A stretch of DNA of 64,000 nucleotides from CAYNKA01 sp964397655. GTDB taxonomy: Bacteria > Spirochaetota > Spirochaetia > DTKZ01. The notes beneath the pieces were generated by a model. It ran no database searches. It saw only the letters and a list, made by a program, of their open reading frames with translations, and was not told the DNA's origin. Below are positions 7,751 to 14,860 of the stretch, in pieces. The position numbers and the translations under genes were made by a program. The stretch is from positions 1 through 64,000 of the forward strand of contig CAYNKA010000007.1 in assembly GCA_964397655.1 (NCBI GenBank), read 5' to 3'. How positions within the stretch are numbered: position 1 is the stretch's first letter; each line of letters opens with the position of its first letter.

Positions 7751-8575
7751 GTGGTCTTCGACGAAGAGCTCGAACTCGCGACTCTGCGGCGAAAGGCGGC
7801 CGGCCGGGGCAGACTCCGGAGCGGGGAGACCTCGACCGGCCGAGGCAGGTACGTCCGTTCCTCCCTTCCGGGGCCGGGCGAACGGGCCTTCGAGGTCGCG
7901 GTGGACGCAACCCTGCGTGCCGCCGCCTCCCGTGGGCCGCGGTCGGAGGACGCCGCTCTGCCGGGGCCGGGGTTCCTCGTGGAGCCCGGCGACCTTCGCA
8001 GGAAGGTGAGGACCGCGAGGGGGAACCGTCTCGTCGTGTTTCTCGTGGACGCCTCGGATTCCATGGACAGCTCCTCCCAGCTCGGGGCCGCGAAGGGCGC
8101 GGTCCTTTCGCTGCTCGCCGCGGCCTACGTCAGGCGCGACCGGGTGGGTCTCGTCGCGTTCAGGGACGAAAAGGCCACGGTGCTCCTGCCGCCGACCTCG
8201 AGCGTGCACCTGGCCAGGGAAAGGCTTAAGTCTCTCTCGGCCGGAGGCGCGACGCCCCTCGCCGCCGGCCTCCTCGAGGCCTGGAAGCTCGTCCGGAGCG
8301 AGAAGCTCAAGGAGCCGGGAAGGAAGACGGTCCTCGTCCTGCTCTCCGACGGCGAGAGCAACGTGCCGCTCACGCCGGGGGCGGACCGCGCGGCCGAGAT
8401 CGAGGCGATCGCCGGCCTCATCCGGAAGGAGCGCATCCACACGGTCTTCGTGGACACGAATCCCCCGGAAAAGCCGTCGGACGCGCCGAGGAAGCTCGCG
8501 GCCGCGCTCTCCGCGGACTACCGGAGGATCTCGCGGGTCAGGGCCGGGCAGCTCCTCGACATCGTGGAGGAATAG
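7751..8575 (+). CDS. chlD: ChlD linker and VWA domain, probably made only by frameshift
   Basis: 274 codons from the first GTG. The sequence starts with the typical ChlD linker (GRGRYVRSSLPGPGERAF, AVDATLRAAA), then a von Willebrand A domain with MIDAS residues DASDSM and later LSDGESN. ChlD proteins normally begin with a ChlI-like AAA+ domain, missing here but present in the preceding gene one frame away. The GTG at 7751 directly abuts its GAGGAG, too close for normal initiation. Together with the A9 tract this suggests translation as the C-terminal part of a 6519-8575 fusion. The stop lies four bases before the next gene. Confidence 0.8.
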   Translation: MVFDEELELATLRRKAAGRGRLRSGETSTGRGRYVRSSLPGPGERAFEVAVDATLRAAASRGPRSEDAALPGPGFLVEPGDLRRKVRTARGNRLVVFLVDASDSMDSSSQLGAAKGAVLSLLAAAYVRRDRVGLVAFRDEKATVLLPPTSSVHLARERLKSLSAGGATPLAAGLLEAWKLVRSEKLKEPGRKTVLVLLSDGESNVPLTPGADRAAEIEAIAGLIRKERIHTVFVDTNPPEKPSDAPRKLAAALSADYRRISRVRAGQLLDIVEE

Positions 8576-8579
8576 AAGC

Positions 8580-9059
8580 GTGACGAAGCACCAGAAGACG
8601 AACGCGGTCAGGCTCGTGGAGGCGAAGGGGATCGCCCACGAGATCTTCACCTACGAGGCGGAGGACGGCGTCATCGACGCGGCGGGGGTCGCCGGCAAGC
8701 TCGGACTCGATCCCTCGTCGCTCTTCAAGACCCTCGTTGCGCGGGCGGAGCGGAACGTGTACGTCTTCTGCATTCCGGGGGACGCGGAGCTGGACTTGAA
8801 AAAGGCGGCGAAGGCCGCAGGCGAGAAGAAGGTGGAACTCGCGGCGGTGAAGGAACTCCTCCCGCTCACCGGCTACGTCAGGGGCGGCTGCTCGCCCGTG
8901 GGAATGAAGAAGGCGTATCCGCTCTTCATCGACGAGACAGCCGAACTTTTCGACGCGGTCGTCGTCTCGGGAGGGGCCATAGGAATGCAGATCAGGCTCG
9001 CGCCCGCGGATCTCGTCGCCCTGACGGGGGCCGTACTCGCGGATCTTACGGTCCGCTGA
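8580..9059 (+). CDS. ybaK: YbaK-family aminoacyl-tRNA deacylase
   Basis: 159 residues, normal length for the YbaK/EbsC family. The conserved pattern is present: KTLVARAERNVYVF with the catalytic-type Lys, the PGDAELDLKKAAKA helix, a GYVRGGCSPVG motif and a C-terminal RLAPADLVALTGA. Family members hydrolyse mischarged Cys-tRNA(Pro) or related species in the cytosol. The start is a GTG with GGAGG about ten bases upstream. It begins four bases after the chlD stop, so it probably shares that transcript. The functional link with the chelatase is not obvious. Confidence 0.88.
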   Translation: MTKHQKTNAVRLVEAKGIAHEIFTYEAEDGVIDAAGVAGKLGLDPSSLFKTLVARAERNVYVFCIPGDAELDLKKAAKAAGEKKVELAAVKELLPLTGYVRGGCSPVGMKKAYPLFIDETAELFDAVVVSGGAIGMQIRLAPADLVALTGAVLADLTVR

Positions 9060-9098
9060 AGCCGGCGTCCCGGGCGCAGCGGTCCGGGGAGTCCCGCC

Positions 9099-9854
9099 TC
9101 AGTCCAGCTTCCGGTTCAGGAGATACCGCACTTCGCCTTCCTTCGTGAGGGGGATGACGACGTCCCGGTAGAAGTCCCTTACCGGCTCGGGCCGCAGGAG
9201 CCGGCGGATCGCGTCCCCGCCCTTCGCGGAACCGACCGTGATCTGAAGCATCTCGACCTTGACCAGCACCCGTTCGATGACCGCCTTCTCGACCTCCGGC
9301 CTCGTGAGAGCCTCGACGATCGCCGCGCGGTCGCCCTTCTCGACGAGGCCGCGGTAGAGGTCGGGCGCCGAGCGGTATTTGCTCTCCGCGACGTAGAAGG
9401 CGCCGAAGTGGATCCTCCTCGCTATCGCCTGGAGGGCGTACACGTCGTGTTCCGAGCTCGAACCGTAATGGCCGTCGTCGCCCGGACCGCACACGAGGGG
9501 AAGCAGGGCGAGATACCGCTCCTTGACTACGGGGGACAGGTTGACGAGGTCGCAATCGTCTATCCTGAGCGCGTCGTCGGACGGGACGAATCTCCGCCTC
9601 GCCTCGGGAAGCCCGCGGTTGAAGGGCCGCTCCTCCGGCATGAGGAAACGGCCGAACAGCGAGTCCATCTCCTCCTGGTGTCTGAGCCGAAGCTCGAACA
9701 GGCTCGAATCGGGCTCGTCCCGGAATCCGCTCTTCCCGGGCTCGTAGACGACGGAGTTGCGGAGGAACTGCACGCGGTCGATGAGTTTCTGGATGATCGT
9801 TTCCTCGAGGCCCTCGAGCCTGCCCGCGATGTACCCGAGGTCGAGGTTCGTCAT
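9099..9854 (-). CDS. Chorismate mutase, eukaryotic (Aro7-like) AroQ type
   Basis: 251 residues, all-helical, close in length and order to yeast/plant monofunctional chorismate mutase rather than the roughly 90-residue bacterial AroQ. Recognised from memory of yeast Aro7: the N-terminal helix with R12 and ETIIQKLIDR, VVYEPG, the core LQAIARRIHFGAFYVAESK with R147 and K159, IERV with E194, and the C-terminal VIPLTKEGEVRYLL. The catalytic Arg/Lys/Glu set thus appears conserved. The product would be prephenate for Phe/Tyr synthesis; residues of the yeast allosteric site were not assessed. The ATG overlaps the stop of the SET gene (ATGA, 9851-9854), so the pair is translationally coupled. Confidence 0.85.
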   Translation of the reverse strand: MTNLDLGYIAGRLEGLEETIIQKLIDRVQFLRNSVVYEPGKSGFRDEPDSSLFELRLRHQEEMDSLFGRFLMPEERPFNRGLPEARRRFVPSDDALRIDDCDLVNLSPVVKERYLALLPLVCGPGDDGHYGSSSEHDVYALQAIARRIHFGAFYVAESKYRSAPDLYRGLVEKGDRAAIVEALTRPEVEKAVIERVLVKVEMLQITVGSAKGGDAIRRLLRPEPVRDFYRDVVIPLTKEGEVRYLLNRKLD

Positions 9855-10255
9855 GCGGACTCCGCCCCGGCGCAGCAGAACCAGAGAGGTTCCCTGCTTT
9901 CGGGCACTCCGTTGTAGTTGATCGTGATTTCCTCGTGGGGGTTGATGTCCCGATGCGCGACGAAATCCATGGTGGTGTCCTCGTAGTTGCGGAGGTAGAC
10001 CGCGTTCGGGCAGTAGGAGTGGTTGTAGAGAGAGCCGAATCCGAAAAGGATCGCGTTCACCGCGTCCTTCCAGCGGAAGTAGTAGGAGCCGAGCGGCGTC
10101 CGGTCGATGTGCTCCGCTTCTTCCCCTTCCCGGAACGTGAGGCAGGGGCATTTCTCGATGATTTCGCCCTTCGCGATGGCGCGGGCGGCGAACACCCCGC
10201 GGCCCTTGCCCGGTGCGTCGGCGACGTAGACTTTTCCGGCTATGATGTAATTCAT
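9851..10255 (-). CDS. Small SET-domain protein
   Basis: 134 residues, consisting of a SET fold with little else. Motifs: GKGRGVFAARAIAKGEII at the N-terminus (SAM-binding GxG), YNHSYCPNA (the NHS/C pseudoknot segment) and EEITINYNG with the conserved catalytic-type Tyr. SET proteins are protein-lysine methyltransferases, common in eukaryotes and patchy in bacteria; the substrate is unknown. No pre-SET, post-SET or targeting domain is present. It has its own promoter (10267-10296) and no Shine-Dalgarno. It overlaps the chorismate mutase gene by four bases. Confidence 0.8.
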   Translation of the reverse strand: MNYIIAGKVYVADAPGKGRGVFAARAIAKGEIIEKCPCLTFREGEEAEHIDRTPLGSYYFRWKDAVNAILFGFGSLYNHSYCPNAVYLRNYEDTTMDFVAHRDINPHEEITINYNGVPESREPLWFCCAGAESA

Positions 10256-10266
10256 ACTGAATAAAG

Positions 10267-10296
10267 GTTATACCGCCGCCGCGGAAGGAAGGTCAA
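10267..10296 (-). promoter_or_regulatory. Sigma-70 promoter for the SET/chorismate mutase pair
   Basis: On the minus strand TTGACC (10291-10296), 18-nt spacer and TATAAC (10267-10272), 11 nt before the ATG at 10255. The predicted leader is only about four or five bases. Confidence 0.6.
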
Positions 10297-10309
10297 GGAC
10301 GGGCTCGGG

Positions 10310-12148
10310 TCACGGCTGGCGGCGCGGCGATTCCTCGATGGGCAGGCGCACGCGGAAGACGGTGCGTTTGCCCGGAGTCGACGCGAAGTCGATGCTTCCG
10401 CGATGTTCCTCCACGATGTGGCGGCAGATGGATAGGCCGAGCCCGGTGTTCTTCCTGCTGATCTTGGTGCTGAAGAACGGATTGAAGATCTTGTCCGCGA
10501 CCTCTTCGGGAATGCCGGACCCGTCGTCCGTGATCGAGACCTCGGCGTAGTCCCCGTCCTCTCCGGTCCCGAGGTCAATTTCGATCGAGCCGCGGTCGAG
10601 GACCGCCTCGATGCTGTTCCCGACGAGGTTGATGAAGAGCTGCTTGAGCTTGTTCTCCTCCCCGACGAGATGGATGTCAGACGGCGGATACCGCTTGTTC
10701 ACCTGGATCGATTTTTCCGAGAGCGAGTGCTGGAGCAGGATGAGCACTTCGTCGAGGATCTTCCCGAGGTTCACCCTCCGATCCGGAGGATTCTTCATCC
10801 TCGAGAAGGAGAGGAGGCTCGTGACGATCTCGACGATCCTCCCGAGTTCGGCCTCGATCTTGCCGATCTTCTCCTGGACGTCGCTGTCGTCGGACTTGGC
10901 CTTGATGAGCTCCACGTAGTTCTGGATGATGAAGAGGGGATTGTTGATCTCGTGGGCAACTCCCACCGCGACCTCCGCGACGGACGCCATCTTCTCGCTC
11001 CGGATGAGGTACTCGTCGAGGAACTTGTCCATTGAAACGTCCTGGAGTACCGCCGTCGTGCCGATGTAGCTCCCCTCCTCGTCGCGGAGCGGGAAGAGCT
11101 CGAGCTTGAAGAGTTTCTCGCTGCAGCAGCGTATCTCGTCCCACGCCCCGGGCTCCCTGCCCTCCGCGGCTCGGCGGATTTCCTCGAGAAGGGCAGGATC
11201 GGCGTCCTCGAGCAGCTCGAAGAAGGGGCGGTTCTTGGCGGGCGTCCTGCCGAGCCCGAGCATGTCCACCGCCGCGTAGTTGATGAGCTCGACCCTGCAG
11301 GAGGAGTCGAGGAGCGCCACGCCGATGGGGAAATTCTGAATGATGTTCTCCAGGTAGCGCTTGAGTATTTCGAATTTCGTGCCGGCGTATTCCAGCTTCT
11401 GCTGGTTCAGCGTGAAGGAGTAGGTGAGCTGGAACAGGCGGAATTCGTCGAGGTTCTTCACGGAAGCGGTCTCGCGGCGGTAGCCGCCCTTGAGGATGGT
11501 GACGCGGTCGGCGAGCTTCAGCACCTCGTCCATGTCGTGGGAGATGTAGATGACGCTCTGGCCGAGGTTCCTGAGCTCGAAGACGACGTGGTAGATCTTC
11601 TTCATCTCCTCGGGGGTGAGCTTGTTCGAGATCTCGTCGAGGATGAGGATCTTCGGCTCGATGAGAAGGGCCCGGGCGAATTCGACCATGAGCTGCTGGA
11701 CCGCGGGAAGCCGGTAAAGGGGGGCGTGGAAGTCGATGTCGACCCCGATGCGGCCGAAGAGCTCCTTCGTCTTTCTCGTCATTCCCAGGTAGTCCAGGGT
11801 CAGGAAGGGCTTCTGGAGCATGCGGCCGGTGAAGATGTTCTCGACGGCGTTCAGGTCGGGAATGACGGTGAGGTCCTGGTACACCATGCCGATTCCGAGG
11901 TCGCGGGCGTCCTTCGGCGAAAGGTGGCCGAGTCTCCTTCCCTCGAGGATGATCTCTCCCTCCCTTCTCCGCTCGGCCCCGCAGAGGAGCTTCACGAGCG
12001 AGGACTTTCCCGCCCTGTGTTCCCCGACGAGTGCGTGGATCTCTCCGCGGTACAGGTCGAAGTCGACGCCGTCGAGGGCCTGCACGTTTCCGTAGGAAAC
12101 GTGGATGTTCCTCATGCTGAGGAGGACCGCGCTCTCTCCGCCGTTCAT
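10310..12148 (-). CDS. ABC ATPase - PAS - histidine kinase fusion
   Basis: 612 residues. Residues 1-245 are a sugar-importer-type nucleotide-binding domain: Walker A GEHRAGKS (42-49), Q-loop Q91, Walker B ILILDE (167-172), H-loop H204. The ABC signature is replaced by LPAVQQ (147-152) and the D-loop reads SNKLT. A linker and PAS domain (about 266-375) lead to a complete kinase: phospho-acceptor H399 in GVAHEINNPL, N511 in NLVGNSIEAV, DDGSGIP (541-547), FNPFFSTK and NTGLGLS. There are no membrane segments, so it is cytosolic. Its ATG overlaps the stop of the NtrC-type regulator, and the pair is divergent from an RbsABC-type importer. I infer that the ATPase half reads importer status or docks on the permease, and the kinase passes this to the regulator. 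Confidence 0.9.
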   Translation of the reverse strand: MNGGESAVLLSMRNIHVSYGNVQALDGVDFDLYRGEIHALVGEHRAGKSSLVKLLCGAERRREGEIILEGRRLGHLSPKDARDLGIGMVYQDLTVIPDLNAVENIFTGRMLQKPFLTLDYLGMTRKTKELFGRIGVDIDFHAPLYRLPAVQQLMVEFARALLIEPKILILDEISNKLTPEEMKKIYHVVFELRNLGQSVIYISHDMDEVLKLADRVTILKGGYRRETASVKNLDEFRLFQLTYSFTLNQQKLEYAGTKFEILKRYLENIIQNFPIGVALLDSSCRVELINYAAVDMLGLGRTPAKNRPFFELLEDADPALLEEIRRAAEGREPGAWDEIRCCSEKLFKLELFPLRDEEGSYIGTTAVLQDVSMDKFLDEYLIRSEKMASVAEVAVGVAHEINNPLFIIQNYVELIKAKSDDSDVQEKIGKIEAELGRIVEIVTSLLSFSRMKNPPDRRVNLGKILDEVLILLQHSLSEKSIQVNKRYPPSDIHLVGEENKLKQLFINLVGNSIEAVLDRGSIEIDLGTGEDGDYAEVSITDDGSGIPEEVADKIFNPFFSTKISRKNTGLGLSICRHIVEEHRGSIDFASTPGKRTVFRVRLPIEESPRRQP

Positions 12149-13458
12149 GACATGTTCAGCTTTTTCATGCGGTTGTACAGGGTTTTCCTGTCGATCCTGA
12201 GGAGCTTCGCCGCCTCCCGCTTGATTCCGTGGGAGAGGGAAAGCGCCTCGGTGATGACCTCGCGGGCGGCGCCGTCGAACCGGTCCTCCAGGTCCGGCTG
12301 CGTGGCCTGCTCGGTGATCTCCAGATACTGCTCGGGGACCGAGGAAAGCTCGACCGTCCCGCCCTGGGTGAAGATGACGGCCCGTTCCATGAAGTTCCTG
12401 AGCTCCCGGATGTTGCCGGGCCAGGTGTGGCGGATGACGATCCTGAGGACTTCCTCGGACATCCCCGAGATGCTCTTCGCGTAGGTCCTGGAGAAGCTGT
12501 CGAGGAAGTATTCAGCGAGCGGCAGGATGTCCATCTTCCTCTCCCGAAGCGGCGGGACGTGGAGGTTGATGACGGCGAGACGATAGTACAGGTCCTCCCG
12601 GAATCTTCCCTCCTTGATGGCGGACCGGAGGTCGTGATTGGTGGCCGCGATGATCCTGCAGTCCGCCTCGATGAACTTGGAGCCGCCGAGGCGGACGAAT
12701 TTCTTGTCCTGAAGGACGCGGAGCATCTTCGCCTGGATGCCGAGATTCATGTCGCCGATCTCGTCCAGGAAGATGCTGCCGCCGCAGGCGAGCTCGAAGA
12801 GCCCCTTCTTCTGATCCTTCGCGTCGGTGAAGGCTCCGCGTTCGTGGCCGAACATCTCGCTTTCCAGCAGGGTTTCCGGAATGGAGGCGCAGTTCACCTT
12901 GATGAAGGGCTTCTCCCGCCTTCCGGACCGGGCGTGGAGGGTGTTCGCGATGAGTTCCTTGCCGGTGCCGCTTTCGCCCGTGATGAGAACCGAAGCGTCG
13001 GTCGGGGCCGCCATCTCCACCAGGGAGAGGACCTGCCTCATCTTCGGGTCCTGCGACACGAGGATCTCGTCGGACTTCACCGCGTGCTTCCTGTCGAGCG
13101 ACTCCCGGATCTTTTCGATTTCTCCCCGGAGGAGCGATATCTTGATGGGTTTGGTGAACAGGTTGAGGGCCCCGTATTTCATCGCCCTGACCGCGGTGTC
13201 CACCGTGGCGTACCCGGAGATTATGATGACGGCGAGATCCGGATAGGCGGAGCGCAGGCTCTTGAGGAGGTCGATTCCCCCGATCTCCGGCATCCGGAGA
13301 TCCATGAGTACGAGGTCGGTCCTGGTTTCGCGGATGTTTTCCATGACCTTCCTCGGGTCCGTCTCGAATCGCGCCTGGTAGCCCTTCGAATTCAGGATTT
13401 CCTTGAGGGACCGGCAGACCTCGATTTCGTCGTCGACGACGAGGATTCCGAAATTCAT
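12145..13458 (-). CDS. NtrC-family sigma-54-dependent response regulator (GAFTDA variant)
   Basis: 437 residues. Receiver domain with acidic pocket DDE (9-11) and phospho-acceptor D53 in LMDLRMPE. AAA+ domain with Walker A GESGTGKE (161-168) and Walker B GGSIFLDEIG. A Fis-type helix-turn-helix (REAAKLLRIDRKTLYNRMKKL) closes the protein. The sigma-54-contacting loop at 208-213 reads GAFTDA instead of GAFTGA. The frame is open upstream, but the receiver starts exactly at the ATG at 13458. It is first in the operon with the ABC/kinase fusion (ATGA overlap). A perfect-spacing -24/-12 promoter lies across the intergenic region, making the importer its probable target. Confidence 0.92.
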   Translation of the reverse strand: MNFGILVVDDEIEVCRSLKEILNSKGYQARFETDPRKVMENIRETRTDLVLMDLRMPEIGGIDLLKSLRSAYPDLAVIIISGYATVDTAVRAMKYGALNLFTKPIKISLLRGEIEKIRESLDRKHAVKSDEILVSQDPKMRQVLSLVEMAAPTDASVLITGESGTGKELIANTLHARSGRREKPFIKVNCASIPETLLESEMFGHERGAFTDAKDQKKGLFELACGGSIFLDEIGDMNLGIQAKMLRVLQDKKFVRLGGSKFIEADCRIIAATNHDLRSAIKEGRFREDLYYRLAVINLHVPPLRERKMDILPLAEYFLDSFSRTYAKSISGMSEEVLRIVIRHTWPGNIRELRNFMERAVIFTQGGTVELSSVPEQYLEITEQATQPDLEDRFDGAAREVITEALSLSHGIKREAAKLLRIDRKTLYNRMKKLNMS

Positions 13459-13534
13459 GGCGTCATTATGGAACGCACCCCGGTCGCTGTCAACGCGAAG
13501 CTGCGGGGAAATATGCTCCTCCCGCGGGCAATCC

Positions 13535-13554
13535 GTGGGGAAAAATTTCCCCAC
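13535..13554. promoter_or_regulatory. Inverted repeat, candidate enhancer for the NtrC-type regulator
   Basis: Two 9-bp arms, GTGGGGAAA and TTTCCCCAC, separated by AA. The centre is about 120 bp upstream of the predicted sigma-54 start, a normal distance for enhancer-binding proteins. A related half-site GCGGGGAAAT occurs at 13503-13512. Confidence 0.6.
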
Positions 13555-13637
13555 GAGGACGGGGTTATAAAACGATCATGCTTGTTGTACTCTCCTAAGT
13601 GCAGGACTCGAATGAGGTTATGCACGGCGATCCTTAT

Positions 13638-13653
13638 TGGCATGATCTTTGCA
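13638..13653 (+). promoter_or_regulatory. Sigma-54 (-24/-12) promoter of the sugar importer
   Basis: TGGCATG, four bases, then TTGCA. The GG (13639-13640) and GC (13651-13652) are exactly 10 bases apart, as required. Only the sixth base of the -24 element departs from TGGCAC. Transcription would start near 13664, about 43 bases before the ATG at 13707. Confidence 0.85.
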
Positions 13654-13706
13654 ATTATTACGTAGGGCGCTTCTCGCGTCCCGAAATCATCAAGAGGAGG
13701 AAATCC

Positions 13707-14714
13707 ATGAAGAAGGTATTGGCGGCGGTCGCGATTTGCGTACTGGTCGCCGGCTTGGCGTTCGCGGGCGGGAAAAAGGAGGCTGATTCTTCTTCCGCGA
13801 AAAGCGGACAGCTCACCATCGCTTACATGACTCCGGCTCTCCACATCCCGTTCTGGAAGGACGTTTCCGACGGAATCCATCAGGAGGCGGAGAAGATCGG
13901 CGGCATCAAGATCGTCGATTCCGATTCCCGGCTCAGCGCCGCCACCCAGCTCAAGAACGTCCAGGACCTCATCACCTCGGGCGTGAACGCAATCATCATA
14001 TCCCCTACCGACAGCGCCTCGTGCCCCGCCGTCCTCGAACTCGCCGAAAAGGCGAAGATCCCCGTCATCATCTGCGACATCGGAACCGACAGCGGAAACT
14101 ACGCGGCCTTCATCATTTCCAACAACTACGGCGGAGCCAACGACGCCGGCAAGTACCTCGTCGAGCGGATGAAGAAGAAGGGCTGGCAGGGCGGAGACGT
14201 CGCCATCATCACGATCTCCCTCGCCCGGCAGAACGGACGCGACAGGACCGAAGGCTTCAAGGCCGCGCTCACCGAGGTCGGAAGCAAGGTCGTCGGACTC
14301 CTGGAGTGCAAGGAGTACACCCGTTCCGAATCCATGCGCTATGCCCAGGACCTCCTCACCGCGAATCCGAACCTCCGGGGACTCTTCACCGAACACGACG
14401 AGGCGAACCTCGGCGCCATGCCGGCGATCGACACCGCGGGAAAGCGCGACCAGCTCATCCACGTCGGCTTCGACGGCAGTCCGGAAGCGGTACAGGCGAT
14501 CAAGGAAGGCAAGCTCGCCGCCGCCTCCATGCAGCAGCCGGTCCTCATGGGCCGCGAGGCACTGAAGGCGGCCGCGGCCATTCTCGCCGGGAAGCCGGTC
14601 GAGAAGAAGGTCGTTGTGCCCACGATTCTCGTCACCGGCGAGAACGTGAACCAGGTCGAGAAGCAGCTCGTGGACAACGTGTATCCGAACGAGCTCAAAG
14701 CGGCCAAAAAGTAG
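13707..14714 (+). CDS. Sugar ABC transporter substrate-binding protein (RbsB/periplasmic type I)
   Basis: 335 residues. Signal peptide MKKVLAAVAICVLVAGLAFA followed by GGKKEAD, a form common in spirochaete binding proteins. The mature part is a periplasmic-binding-protein fold: ITSGVNAIIISPTDS near residue 90, GQT-like hinge elements, LRGLFTEHDEANLGA and HVGFDGSPEAVQAIKEGKL. It would deliver a simple sugar or sugar-like ligand to the permease encoded downstream. AGGAGG lies 7 bases before the ATG. It is the first gene behind the sigma-54 promoter and is followed by a hairpin terminator, probably to make more binding protein than the other subunits. Confidence 0.92.
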   Translation: MKKVLAAVAICVLVAGLAFAGGKKEADSSSAKSGQLTIAYMTPALHIPFWKDVSDGIHQEAEKIGGIKIVDSDSRLSAATQLKNVQDLITSGVNAIIISPTDSASCPAVLELAEKAKIPVIICDIGTDSGNYAAFIISNNYGGANDAGKYLVERMKKKGWQGGDVAIITISLARQNGRDRTEGFKAALTEVGSKVVGLLECKEYTRSESMRYAQDLLTANPNLRGLFTEHDEANLGAMPAIDTAGKRDQLIHVGFDGSPEAVQAIKEGKLAAASMQQPVLMGREALKAAAAILAGKPVEKKVVVPTILVTGENVNQVEKQLVDNVYPNELKAAKK

Positions 14715-14733
14715 GTTTTTCGAAGAATTTCAC

Positions 14734-14761
14734 CCCGGCCCTTCCCCGGGCCGGGCCTTTT
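14734..14761 (+). terminator. Partial terminator between binding protein and ATPase genes
   Basis: Stem CCCGGCCC (14734-14741)/GGGCCGGG (14748-14755), six-base loop, then CCTTTT. Its place after the first cistron suggests attenuation rather than complete termination. Confidence 0.75.
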
Positions 14762-14860
14762 CGTCTTACAATGGAACGAGGAGAACGTCGCGGCGAGGCG
14801 GAGACCGGATGAATCGGATCGCTTCGTCGGGACGTTTTCCCGAGAAGGGGCCGGGACGGT

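Noticed and set aside
7751..8575. Independent short ChlD gene
   Set aside because: Its GTG directly abuts the purine-rich site, and ChlD without an AAA+ domain would be unusual; the frameshift explanation fits better.
9099..10151. 350-residue version of the chorismate mutase
   Set aside because: The extra N-terminal 99 codons lie out of frame over the SET gene; the family N-terminus starts at 9854.
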